From the NCBI RefSeq assembly GCF_045348435.1, contig NZ_CP157484.1, forward strand, positions 4,092,001-4,156,000: DNA of 64,000 nt, read 5' to 3'. Below, one piece after another: positions 19,878 through 28,163 of this stretch (the stretch's first letter is position 1; each line of letters begins with the position of its first letter). The notes under the pieces are model-generated. The model was not told the DNA's origin. It made no database searches and saw nothing but the letters and a program-made list of their open reading frames with translations. Source of the stretch: Alsobacter sp045348435. GTDB lineage: Bacteria; Pseudomonadota; Alphaproteobacteria; Rhizobiales; Beijerinckiaceae. A program made the position numbers and the translations under genes.

Positions 19878-20951
19878 TCACTCCGCGATGACGCGGGTGA
19901 CGTGCCCCATCTTGCGTCCAGGCCGGGATTCCGCCTTGCCGTAGAGATGAAGATGCACGCCGGGCTCAGCCAGGTAGGCGCGCCAGCGGTCGGCCTCGTC
20001 GCCGATGAGGTTCTCCATCACGACGCGGCCGCGCCGCCGCGTGGAGCCCAGCGGCCAGCCGGCGACGGCCCGGATATGCTGCTCGAATTGCGAGGTTTCT
20101 GCGCCGTCGATCGTCCAATGCCCCGAATTGTGGACGCGAGGAGCGATCTCGTTGATCAGCACGCGCTCGCGCCCGTCGTCCTCGATCACGAACATCTCGA
20201 CCGCGAGCACGCCCACATAGTCGAGCTCCGTCGCGATCCGGGCCGCATGCTCCAGCGCCGCGTGCATGGCGGCGCCGTCCAGGTCCGCCGGAACCGTGGT
20301 GGTGGAGAGGATATGCTGGCGATGGGCGTTCTCGCACACGTCGTAGGCCGCCACGTCCCCCGCGCGTCCGCGCGCCGCCACCACCGAGACCTCGCGCAGA
20401 AACGGCACAAAGGCCTCCAGGATGGAGGGCTGACGCCCCACGGTGTCCCAGGCCTGGGCCAGGTCCGTCTCCGGCCGGATCACGGCCTGGCCCTTGCCGT
20501 CATAGCCGAAGCGCCGCGTCTTCAGCACGGCGGGACGGCCCAGGGACGCCACGGCCGCCTCCAGGGAGGCCAGGTCGTCGACGGCCCGGAAGTCCGGCGT
20601 TCCGAGGCCGATGTCGCGCACGAAGCTCTTCTCGGTGAACCGGTCCTGCGTCACGGCCAGCGCCCGGGGGCCTGGCATCACGGGAACGCGCTCGGCCAGG
20701 AAGGCCGCCGTGGCGGCGGGGACGTTCTCGAACTCATAGGTGACGGCCGAGACCGCCGCCGCGAAGGCGGCGAGCGCCTCCTGATTTTCGTAATCGGCGA
20801 CGGTCCGCGCCGCCGAGACGTCGAAGGCCGGGTTGTCGCCCGGGGGCGCGAAGATGTGGCAGCGCAGCCCGAGCGGCGCGGCCGCGAGCGCCATCATGCG
20901 GGCGAGCTGTCCGCCGCCGAGAATTCCGATCGTCTGCCCGGGGTGAAGCAT
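19878..20951 (-). CDS. purK: 5-(carboxyamino)imidazole ribonucleotide synthase PurK
   Basis: PurK carboxylates aminoimidazole ribonucleotide using ATP and bicarbonate in purine synthesis. The 357-residue ATP-grasp protein begins TIGILGGGQLARMMALAAAPLG. It has the ATP-grasp segment RPAVLKTRRFGYDGKGQAVI at about 140-160, metal-binding residues in NEIAPRVHNSGHWTIDGAETSQFEQH (about 265-290), and a C-terminal HLYGKAESRPGRKMGHV. It starts 4 bp after the purE stop, so the two genes form a tight pair. Confidence 0.97.
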   Translation of the reverse strand: MLHPGQTIGILGGGQLARMMALAAAPLGLRCHIFAPPGDNPAFDVSAARTVADYENQEALAAFAAAVSAVTYEFENVPAATAAFLAERVPVMPGPRALAVTQDRFTEKSFVRDIGLGTPDFRAVDDLASLEAAVASLGRPAVLKTRRFGYDGKGQAVIRPETDLAQAWDTVGRQPSILEAFVPFLREVSVVAARGRAGDVAAYDVCENAHRQHILSTTTVPADLDGAAMHAALEHAARIATELDYVGVLAVEMFVIEDDGRERVLINEIAPRVHNSGHWTIDGAETSQFEQHIRAVAGWPLGSTRRRGRVVMENLIGDEADRWRAYLAEPGVHLHLYGKAESRPGRKMGHVTRVIAE

Positions 20952-20955
20952 CGTC

Positions 20956-21450
20956 TCAGCGCTCGTCCGCGGGACGTTCGGCCACGGCCTGCGTCTGCCG
21001 CGCGCGGTAGGCCTCCAGCCGCTCCGTGAGGGCCGGGTCCTGCAGGCCGAGCACGGCCGCCGCTAGGAGCGCGGCGTTGACCGCGCCGGCGCGCCCGATG
21101 GCGAGCGTGCCGACCGGAACGCCGGCCGGCATCTGCACGATCGACAACAGGCTGTCCTGCCCGGAGAGCGCCTTGCTCTCCACCGGCACGCCGAAGACCG
21201 GCAGGCTGGTCAGCGCCGCCGTCATGCCCGGCAGATGCGCGGCCCCGCCCGCCCCCGCGATGACGACCCGGTACCCCGACGCGCGGGCGCCCTTGGCGAA
21301 ATCATAAAGCCGGTCGGGCGTGCGATGCGCCGACACGATGAGACAGTCATGCCCGACGCCGAGCCCGTCCAGCGTCTCGGCGGCGTGCCGCATCGTCGCC
21401 CAATCGGACTGGCTGCCCATGATGATGGCGACCGGCTTTGCCCCCGACAT
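20956..21450 (-). CDS. purE: N5-carboxyaminoimidazole ribonucleotide mutase PurE
   Basis: PurE converts N5-CAIR into CAIR, the step after PurK. The 164-residue class I protein has VAIIMGSQSDWATM at the N-terminus, the catalytic-site SAHRTPDRLYDFA at about 44-56 and AGAGGAAHLPGMTAA at about 70-84. The start at 21450 gives the standard N-terminus. A longer open frame continues upstream but lacks family similarity. It is followed immediately by purK and is divergent from the diguanylate cyclase gene. Confidence 0.97.
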   Translation of the reverse strand: MSGAKPVAIIMGSQSDWATMRHAAETLDGLGVGHDCLIVSAHRTPDRLYDFAKGARASGYRVVIAGAGGAAHLPGMTAALTSLPVFGVPVESKALSGQDSLLSIVQMPAGVPVGTLAIGRAGAVNAALLAAAVLGLQDPALTERLEAYRARQTQAVAERPADER

Positions 21451-21546
21451 ACTGCACGCTCCGCGCCGCGTTAAGCGGCCCTTCAGAAATGAAGCGGCGG
21501 AGTATAGTGACGCGACCCCCGCGCGCAAGCCGAGCCGAGCCCCATC

Positions 21547-22155
21547 GTGAAGGATGACGTGACCGCCGCCCGACCCCTCGCGGGAGCCGTCGACCCGCCG
21601 TCGCCCGGCGCAACGGATCCCACCGTCGAAGCGCTGCGGCGCGAGCTCGCCGCCGCCAAGGCCCGCATCGGCGAACTGGAGGAGCTCGCCCATGTGGACG
21701 AGCTGACCGGCGTGCTCAACCGGCGCGGCTTCCTGCGCGAGTTGCGGCGCGCGGCGTCCTATACGCAGCGCTATGGCGTCCCCGTGTCGCTGGCGCTTTT
21801 CGACCTCGACGCCTTCAAGCCGATCAACGACCGTCACGGCCACCCGGCCGGCGACGCCGTTCTGGTCCACGCGGCCGGCATCCTGGCCGCCAATCTGCGC
21901 GCCTCGGACGTGTTCGCCCGGATCGGGGGCGACGAATTCGCCATGCTGCTCTGGCACGCCGACGAGGAGGTGATCGCCGGCAAGGCCATGGCCCTGCAGG
22001 CGCAACTGGCGGCCTCGCCGCTGCGCTGGCGGTCCGAGGAGATCGCCGTGCGCGTCAGCTTCGGGGTGTTCGCGCTGGACCCGGGCCTCGACATCGAGGC
22101 CGTGCTCGAGGCCGTGGACCGGCGCCTCTACGCCGCCAAGGCGCGCCGCGCCTGA
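21547..22155 (+). CDS. GGDEF-domain diguanylate cyclase (soluble, small)
   Basis: GGDEF proteins make cyclic di-GMP from two GTP. The 202-residue product has an N-terminal segment of about 45 residues including a likely coiled coil (VEALRRELAAAKARIGELEELA). One complete GGDEF domain follows, with DELTGVLNRRGF, FDLDAFKPINDRHGH, the intact active-site GGDEF at 127-131, and an RxxD inhibitory site (RASD, 118-121) exactly five residues before it. There is no membrane helix or sensor domain, so it should be cytosolic. Translation starts with GTG. It is divergent from purE. Confidence 0.9.
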   Translation: MKDDVTAARPLAGAVDPPSPGATDPTVEALRRELAAAKARIGELEELAHVDELTGVLNRRGFLRELRRAASYTQRYGVPVSLALFDLDAFKPINDRHGHPAGDAVLVHAAGILAANLRASDVFARIGGDEFAMLLWHADEEVIAGKAMALQAQLAASPLRWRSEEIAVRVSFGVFALDPGLDIEAVLEAVDRRLYAAKARRA

Positions 22156-22170
22156 GCGGCAGCCGCCTTC

Positions 22171-22389
22171 TCAGGCGATGATGTCGGGCGTGATCTGGTC
22201 CGAGATCCGGATGATCTGGTCCTTGAGCAGCAGCTTGCGCTTCTTCAGCCGCTGGATCTGCAGCTGGTCTGCGGCCGCGATCCCTTCCAGGGCGAAGATC
22301 GCGGCGTCGAGATCCCGGTGTTCGGTCTGAAGCCGGGCGAGCTCCGCCGCGAGCTGACCCTCTGCGAACTCATCCATCTCGTTGTGCAT
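22171..22389 (-). CDS. DUF465 (YdcH-like) protein
   Basis: A 72-residue, highly helical protein contains HRDLDAAIFALEGIAAADQLQIQRLKKRKLLLKDQI, the DUF465/YdcH signature of a short coiled coil with a lysine-rich turn. The function of the family is unknown. The start is taken at the first ATG; an internal Met lies four residues later. It points toward the diguanylate cyclase gene and is divergent from a second DUF465 gene 254 bp away. Confidence 0.85.
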   Translation of the reverse strand: MHNEMDEFAEGQLAAELARLQTEHRDLDAAIFALEGIAAADQLQIQRLKKRKLLLKDQIIRISDQITPDIIA

Positions 22390-22643
22390 GGTAATGAAAT
22401 GCGCCTCGCCTCAACCCGCCGACGCGAGCCCGACCACTATGCCAGAGCCTGCCGAACCGGCAAGGCGCCGCACGCGGGGCGGCCGCCTTTTCGCGCCTCT
22501 GTGACGGCTGCGCTTGCAACCGGCGGGCCTGCCCCCTAGCTGACAAGAACGGCCCGCGGGGGGCGTTTTCGAACGAATCACTCTTCCCGGTCGGGCCGCG
22601 ACTGTGTCAGACTGATGACGTCAGAAAACACGGGAGGTACCGC

Positions 22644-22829
22644 ATGGCATTGCAGTCCCATCTGGCCGAGCTCGAGCGCCGCCACCAGGCGATCGAAAAG
22701 GAGATCGAACGGGAAATCGGGGCCCCTGCTGGGGACGATCTCAGGCTCGCGGAACTGAAGCGAAAGAAGCTTCAGCTCAAGGACCAGATCGAGCGTTTGC
22801 GTATTTCCGCCAAACCGACACTGCACTGA
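22644..22829 (+). CDS. Second DUF465 (YdcH-like) protein
   Basis: A 61-residue protein (HLAELERRHQAIEKEIEREI, then LAELKRKKLQLKDQIERL) clearly belongs to the same short-coiled-coil family as the divergently oriented gene on its left. GGGAGG lies about 5 bases before the ATG. The two proteins are diverged in sequence but share the KRKKLQLKDQI-type motif, so an old duplication is likely. Confidence 0.85.
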   Translation: MALQSHLAELERRHQAIEKEIEREIGAPAGDDLRLAELKRKKLQLKDQIERLRISAKPTLH

Positions 22830-22931
22830 ATGGCCATTGTGAGTGCTTCGCGCCCATGATTGAAGGCGCGGACATTGCGTACTCCGCCGCATGCGCTCAC
22901 CGCGCTGCGGCGGTTTAGTTTTTGGGCGGCC

Positions 22932-24560
22932 TCAGACGTCGCGGGCCATCTCGCGCAGCCGGAATTTCTGCACCTTCCCGGTGGATGTCTTGGGCAGCTC
23001 CGCGAAGACGATGTGGCGGGGGCATTTGTAGCCGGCCAGCCGCTCCTTGCACCACGCCAGCAACTCCGCCGCGGTCGCCTCGCGTCCGGGCTTCAGCTCC
23101 ACGAAGGCGCAGGGCGTCTCGCCCCATTTCTCATCCGCTTTCGCCACCACGGCCGCGGCCTGGACGGCGGGATGCTTGAACAGCGCGTCCTCGACTTCGA
23201 TCGACGAGATGTTTTCCCCGCCCGAGATGATGATGTCCTTGGAGCGGTCCTTCAGCTGGATATAGCCGTCCGGATGCTTGACCCCGAGGTCGCCGGAGTG
23301 GAACCAGCCGCCCGCGAAGGCCTCGTCGGACGCCTTGCGGTTCTTCAGGTAGCCCTTCATCACCACGTTGCCGCGGAACATGACCTCCCCGATCGTCTCG
23401 CCGTCGGCCGGCGCGCTCTCCATCGTGAGCGGGTCTTTCACGTCGAGCGCCTCGAGCGCGAGATAGCGCACGCCCTGGCGCGCCTTGCGGGTGGCCTGGG
23501 CGGCCGGATCGAGCTCATCCCAGGAGGCGTGCCAGTCATTCACCACCGCCGGCCCATAGGTCTCGGTGAGCCCATAGAGGTGGGTGACGTTGAACCCGGC
23601 CTCGCGCATGCCGGCCAGCACCGCCTCAGGCGGCGGAGCGGCCGCGGTGAAGAACTCCACCCGGTGCGGCAGGGGCTTTTTCTCGCTCTCCGGTGCGTTC
23701 AGCAAGGTCGACATCACGATCGGAGCGCCGCACAGATGCGTCACCTTGTGGGTCGCGATGGCGTCGTACATGGCGGCGGCGCGCACATAGCGCAGGCACA
23801 CATGCGTGCCCACGGCGGCGGAGATCGACCAGGGGAAGCACCACCCGTTGCAGTGGAACATGGGCAGCGTCCAGAGATAGACCGGATGCTTGCCCATCGC
23901 GCAGGTCAGCACGTTGCCCTGCGCCAGCAGCGCCGCGCCGCGGTGGTGATAGACCACGCCCTTGGGGTTGCCGGTGGTGCCGGACGTGTAGTTGAGCGAG
24001 ATCGCGTCCCACTCGTCGGCCGGATGCCGCCGCTCGAAGCGGGGCTCGCCCTGCGCCAGGAAATCCTCGTATTCGATCTCGCCCAGGCGCTCGCCTGCGC
24101 CCGTGTATTCGGGGTCGTCATAATCGATCACGATGGGCTTGACGGCGGCGAGCTCCAGCGCCGGCTTGACGATCCGGGAGAACTCGCGGTCGACGATCAG
24201 CACCTTGGCCTCGCCATGGTCGAGCGAGAAGCCGATGATCGGCGCGTCGAGCCGGGTGTTGAGCGTGTTGAGCACGGCGCCGGTCATCGGCACGCCGTAG
24301 TGGCATTCGAGCATGGCGGGCGTGTTGGCGAGCATCACCGCCACGGTGTCGCCGCGGCCGATCCCGCGCTTGGCCAGCGCCGACGCCAGCCTCTGGGATC
24401 GGGCGTGGAACTCCCGGTAGCTCCGCCGCAGCGATCCATGGATGATGGCGGTGTGGTCAGGATAGACCTGCGCGGCGCGCTCCAGGAAGGACAGCGGCGT
24501 GAGCGGCTGATGGTTCGCCGGATTGCGATCGAGATCGATGTCGTAGATGTCGGACGCCAT
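22932..24560 (-). CDS. AMP-forming acyl-CoA synthetase
   Basis: This ANL-superfamily enzyme activates a carboxylate with ATP and joins it to CoA. From the ATG at 24560 (preceded by AGGAGGGG) the product is 542 residues. The P-loop-like YTSGTTGNPKGVVYHHRG lies at about 180-200, GLTETYGP at about 320, the hinge-region FHSGDLGVKHPDGYIQLKDR-like segment at about 420, and the C-terminal catalytic Lys in PKTSTGKVQKF. The family includes medium-chain acyl-CoA ligases and methylmercaptopropionate-CoA ligases (DmdB type). The substrate cannot be read from sequence alone. It lies 117 bp downstream of the TauE-type gene on the same strand. Confidence 0.9.
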   Translation of the reverse strand: MASDIYDIDLDRNPANHQPLTPLSFLERAAQVYPDHTAIIHGSLRRSYREFHARSQRLASALAKRGIGRGDTVAVMLANTPAMLECHYGVPMTGAVLNTLNTRLDAPIIGFSLDHGEAKVLIVDREFSRIVKPALELAAVKPIVIDYDDPEYTGAGERLGEIEYEDFLAQGEPRFERRHPADEWDAISLNYTSGTTGNPKGVVYHHRGAALLAQGNVLTCAMGKHPVYLWTLPMFHCNGWCFPWSISAAVGTHVCLRYVRAAAMYDAIATHKVTHLCGAPIVMSTLLNAPESEKKPLPHRVEFFTAAAPPPEAVLAGMREAGFNVTHLYGLTETYGPAVVNDWHASWDELDPAAQATRKARQGVRYLALEALDVKDPLTMESAPADGETIGEVMFRGNVVMKGYLKNRKASDEAFAGGWFHSGDLGVKHPDGYIQLKDRSKDIIISGGENISSIEVEDALFKHPAVQAAAVVAKADEKWGETPCAFVELKPGREATAAELLAWCKERLAGYKCPRHIVFAELPKTSTGKVQKFRLREMARDV

Positions 24561-24677
24561 GGCCGCTCCCCCTCCTGGGGCCCGGCCGCTTGCTTCCGGT
24601 CCCCGAACGCGCTGTCGCCGGACCGTAGCGGCGGGCCGGGACCGCGGCAATGGATCGATGGTCGACAGCCGCCGTCG

Positions 24678-25496
24678 TCACGACAGGTCGCGCACCCCGT
24701 CCCACATCAGCTTCAGCCCGACCCCGAAGCTGAGCCCGTAGATGATGGTGTAGAACCGGCTCGCGTCGATGCGGCGGACGAGCCAGACGCCCACGAAGGT
24801 CGCCGCGATCGCGGCCGGGATCAGCACCGCCGACGTGCCGAGGTTCTCGGGCGAGAACTGCCCCAGCGCCAGATAGGGAATCACCTTCACGGCGTTCGTG
24901 ACGGCGAAGAACAGCGTGTTCGTGCCCGCATAGCTCTCCGGCGAGAGCCGCCGGGGCAGCACATAGACCTGGAAGGGCGGCCCGCCCGCATGGGCGACGA
25001 AGCTCGTATAGCCGGCGAGCGCTCCCCAGAACACGCCGGCCGCCGTCGAGGGCGGCGTTCCGCCGTCCGGTCCCGCGGCGTAGCGCCGGCGCCAGTACAG
25101 CGCCACGAAGCCGACCGAGATCACGCCGACGCCGACCCGCACCATCGCCTCGGTCACCCAGGCGGCGATGAGCCAGCCGATGGCGACGCCCAGGAACGAG
25201 CCCGGCAGCATCACGGCGAGGATCCGCCGGTCGAAGCTCTTGCGGTAGGCCCAGACGCTCACGACGTCCTGCACGAGCAGGATCGGCAGCATGATGGCGG
25301 CCGCCTTGACGGGCGACGTCACCAGAGCGAGCAGCGGCAGGGAGAGCAGGCTCAGCCCCGAGAAGCCGCCCTTGGACATGCCGACCAGCAGCACGGCGGG
25401 CACGGCCGCGGCGTAGAAACCGGGATCGGCGATGATCGGGGGCAAGGCGGGGACTCGCGGAAGGCTCGGGAAAAGCAGGCGGGAACGGTCCAGCAT
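24678..25496 (-). CDS. TauE/SafE-family sulfite/organosulfonate-type permease
   Basis: The 272-residue polytopic membrane protein has the family motif VGMSKGGFSGLSLLSLPLLAL in the first helical repeat. A second-half motif, FWGALAGYTSFVAHAGGPPFQVYVLP, follows, with about eight helices in all. TauE/SafE proteins are anion exporters or importers, often for sulfite or sulfonated compounds. The substrate here is unknown. It is divergent from prpE across 265 bp and followed on the same strand by an acyl-CoA synthetase, which may hint at transport of a carboxylated or sulfur-containing compound. Confidence 0.88.
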   Translation of the reverse strand: MLDRSRLLFPSLPRVPALPPIIADPGFYAAAVPAVLLVGMSKGGFSGLSLLSLPLLALVTSPVKAAAIMLPILLVQDVVSVWAYRKSFDRRILAVMLPGSFLGVAIGWLIAAWVTEAMVRVGVGVISVGFVALYWRRRYAAGPDGGTPPSTAAGVFWGALAGYTSFVAHAGGPPFQVYVLPRRLSPESYAGTNTLFFAVTNAVKVIPYLALGQFSPENLGTSAVLIPAAIAATFVGVWLVRRIDASRFYTIIYGLSFGVGLKLMWDGVRDLS

Positions 25497-25761
25497 TGAG
25501 CATCAACCCCGGATCGGCGCAATCCAGGCCAGCGCAGGGCTGCGGCGCCCGCCCTGCGCCCGAAGCGCGAGGGATCGCCTCGCCGGATGGCTTGCTTCGA
25601 AAGTCTCTCCTGACGCAAAGCCCTTGCGGGTGTAGGTCGTGTTCCAGCGCCAGGCGGCCGTCGCGCCGCTCCGTCGGCGGGGTTGGCCCGCAAGAGGCCG
25701 GGCCGAGATCCGGACCAAGGACGCCCAGGCCTCCAGGCGCAGGACACAGGGGAGATCGTCC

Positions 25762-27666
25762 ATGATCGCGACTGCGAGCCGCTATCCCGAGACCTACGCC
25801 GCTTGGAAGGCCGACCCCCAGGCTTTCTGGGCCAAGGCCGCCGAAGCCATCGACTGGATCAGGCCGGCCGAGACGATCTTCGATCCCGACCAGGGCGTCT
25901 ATGGGCGCTGGTTCGCCGGCGCCGAGTGCAACACCTGCTGGAACGCCGTTGACCGGCACGTCCCGACCCGCGGCGCGCAGGCCGCGATCATCTATGACAG
26001 CCCCGTCACCGGGGCGAAGCGCACCTTGACCTACGCCGAGCTGCGCGACGAGGTGGCGGCGCTCGCGACCGTGATCCAGGATCTCGGCGTCCGCAAGGGC
26101 GACCGCGTCATCGTCTACATGCCGATGATCCCCGAGGCGGTCGTGGCCATGCTGGCCTGCGCCCGCATCGGCGCCATCCACTCCGTGGTGTTCGGCGGCT
26201 TCGCCGCCAAGGAGCTCGCCACCCGCATCGACGACGCCTCGCCGCGGCTCGTGCTGGCCGCCTCCTGCGGCGTCGAGCCCAGCCGGGTCGTCGCCTACAA
26301 GCCCCTGCTGGACGAGGCGATCGCGATCTCGTCCCACAAGCCCGAGGCCGTGCTCCTGCTGCAGCGCGCCGAATGCGCCGCCGCCATGCAGGCCGGCCGG
26401 GACCACGACTGGGCCGTCGCCACGTCGGCGGCGAAGGCCGCCGGCCGCTTCGCCGCCTGCGTCCCGGTGGCCGCCACGGATCCGCTCTACGTGCTCTACA
26501 CCTCCGGCACGACCGGCAAGCCCAAGGGCGTCGTCCGGGACAATGGCGGCCACATGGTCGCGCTCGCCTGGTCCATGGCGAACCTCTACGACGCGCGGCC
26601 CGGAGAGGTTTTCTGGGCCGCCTCGGATGTCGGCTGGGTGGTCGGGCACTCCTACATCGTCTACGCCCCGCTGCTGGTGGGCTGCACGACGGTGGTCTAC
26701 GAGGGCAAGCCGGTGGGCACGCCGGACGCCGGCGCGTTCTGGCGCATGATTTCCGAATACAAGATCCGCACCCTCTTCACCGCCCCGACCGCGTTCCGGG
26801 CGATCAAGAAGGAGGATCCCGGCGCCGAGCACCTGAAGCGCTACGACCTCGGCGGGTTCCGCGCCCTCTTCCTGGCCGGCGAACGGGCCGACCCCGACAC
26901 GGTGAAATGGGCCGAGGACATCCTCGGCGTTCCGGTCATCGACCACTGGTGGCAGACGGAGACCGGCTGGCCCATCGTCGGCGATCCGCTGGGGCTTGGA
27001 GCGCTGCCCGTGAAGCACGGCTCGCCCACGGTGGCGATGCCGGGCTACGACGTCCAGGTGGTGGACGAAGGCGGCCACCCGGTGGGCCCGAACGTCATGG
27101 GATCGGTGGTGATCAAGCTGCCGCTGCCCCCCGGATGCCTGCCGACCCTCTGGCAGGCGGACGACCGCTTCCGCGAGAGCTACCTGGCCGCGTTCCCGGG
27201 CTTCTACAGCAGCTCCGACGCCGGCTTCATCGACGAGGACGGCTACCTGTTCATCATGGGCCGCACCGACGACATCATCAATGTCGCCGGCCACCGGCTC
27301 TCGACGGGCGGCATGGAGGAGGTGCTGTCGTCGCATCCCGACGTCGCCGAATGCGCCGTCATCGGCGTCAAGGACGCCCTCAAGGGCGAGCAGCCCTGCG
27401 GCTTCGTGGTGCTGAAGAGCGGCGTCTCAAAATCGCCCCTGGAGATCGAGAAGGAGATCGTGAAGCTCGTGCGCGACCGCATCGGGCCGGTGGCGGCCTT
27501 CAAGGTTGCCATCACGGTCAACCGCCTGCCCAAGACGCGGTCCGGCAAGATCCTGCGCGGCGCCATGAAGAAGATCGCCGACGGGGACCCCTTCACCACT
27601 CCCGCCACGATCGACGACCCGGCCGTGCTGGACGAGATCGCGGCGGCCCTGGAAGGGAAGTTCTGA
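25762..27666 (+). CDS. prpE: Propionyl-CoA synthetase (PrpE-type)
   Basis: PrpE activates propionate, and often acetate, to the CoA thioester. From the ATG at 25762 (GGGGAGAT upstream) the 634-residue product has the acetyl-CoA-synthetase-type N-terminus YAAWKADPQAFWAKAAEAIDW. YTSGTTGKPKGVVRDNGGH is at about 245-265, DHWWQTETGWPI at about 395, and SDAGFIDEDGYLFIMGRTDDIINVAGHRLSTGG at about 480-515. The acetylation-type catalytic Lys lies in KTRSGKILRG near 592. The RDNGGH variant and the length fit PrpE better than Acs. It is convergent with an unknown membrane gene. Confidence 0.92.
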   Translation: MIATASRYPETYAAWKADPQAFWAKAAEAIDWIRPAETIFDPDQGVYGRWFAGAECNTCWNAVDRHVPTRGAQAAIIYDSPVTGAKRTLTYAELRDEVAALATVIQDLGVRKGDRVIVYMPMIPEAVVAMLACARIGAIHSVVFGGFAAKELATRIDDASPRLVLAASCGVEPSRVVAYKPLLDEAIAISSHKPEAVLLLQRAECAAAMQAGRDHDWAVATSAAKAAGRFAACVPVAATDPLYVLYTSGTTGKPKGVVRDNGGHMVALAWSMANLYDARPGEVFWAASDVGWVVGHSYIVYAPLLVGCTTVVYEGKPVGTPDAGAFWRMISEYKIRTLFTAPTAFRAIKKEDPGAEHLKRYDLGGFRALFLAGERADPDTVKWAEDILGVPVIDHWWQTETGWPIVGDPLGLGALPVKHGSPTVAMPGYDVQVVDEGGHPVGPNVMGSVVIKLPLPPGCLPTLWQADDRFRESYLAAFPGFYSSSDAGFIDEDGYLFIMGRTDDIINVAGHRLSTGGMEEVLSSHPDVAECAVIGVKDALKGEQPCGFVVLKSGVSKSPLEIEKEIVKLVRDRIGPVAAFKVAITVNRLPKTRSGKILRGAMKKIADGDPFTTPATIDDPAVLDEIAAALEGKF

Positions 27667-27679
27667 CGCCTGGCGTCAG
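27663..27679. other. Palindrome spanning two convergent stop codons
   Basis: CTGACGCC-T-GGCGTCAG is a perfect inverted repeat (effective 6-bp stem with 5-nt loop). It contains both the prpE TGA and the stop of the convergent membrane-protein gene. No T-run follows on either strand. It may be a weak bidirectional 3'-end hairpin. Confidence 0.4.
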
Positions 27680-28158
27680 GACGCCGAGGGGGCGGGGCCG
27701 ACCGGCCCCATCTCCCGGCCCGCGATGGCCCAATAGACCAGACCCGACACGGCGCCCGTCAGGAACAGGAGCGCCAGGATCTTGCCGTCCGCCGTGTCGA
27801 GCGACTGCCCGCCCGGGCGCCCGAGCCACGCGATCGCGATCGTCAGCACGCCCGAGCCGCCGGCGTACCACACATAGGAGCCGACGCCCGCAGCCGCCCC
27901 GATGGCGGCGGTCAGGATCGGCGGCAGGCATAGCATCGCGGTCATGAGCGCCCAGAACCCGCCGGCCGCCGCCGCAAAGGCGAGGTCGGGACCCTCCCCG
28001 TTCATCGCGGCGGACAGGAGAGCCAGCGCGCTCGCAATGGTGAGATCCCCCGCCAGGTCGCGGGTTTCGGGCGCCAGCAGGCCGGCCACGGCAAGGAAGA
28101 CGGCGCCCGCCGGAATCGCCAGCGCCAGGCCGATGAGGCCAAGGAACAGCCGCCGCAC
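27676..28158 (-). CDS. Small integral membrane protein of unknown function
   Basis: The 160-residue product has four or five hydrophobic segments (for example LFLGLIGLALAIPAGAVFLAVAGLL near the N-terminus and ILALLFLTGAVSGLVYWAIAG near the C-terminus). It has no catalytic motif I recognise. GTG at 28158 is chosen because it lies 5 bp after the rlmN stop with AGGAGG, inside the last rlmN codons, suitably spaced upstream. It is therefore probably co-transcribed with rlmN. I cannot suggest a function. Confidence 0.7.
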   Translation of the reverse strand: MRRLFLGLIGLALAIPAGAVFLAVAGLLAPETRDLAGDLTIASALALLSAAMNGEGPDLAFAAAAGGFWALMTAMLCLPPILTAAIGAAAGVGSYVWYAGGSGVLTIAIAWLGRPGGQSLDTADGKILALLFLTGAVSGLVYWAIAGREMGPVGPAPSAS

Positions 28159-28163
28159 GGGCG

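Noticed and set aside
24457..27336. A 959-codon minus-strand frame spanning prpE and the TauE gene.
   Set aside because: It crosses several real genes in the wrong frame and shows no conserved motif.
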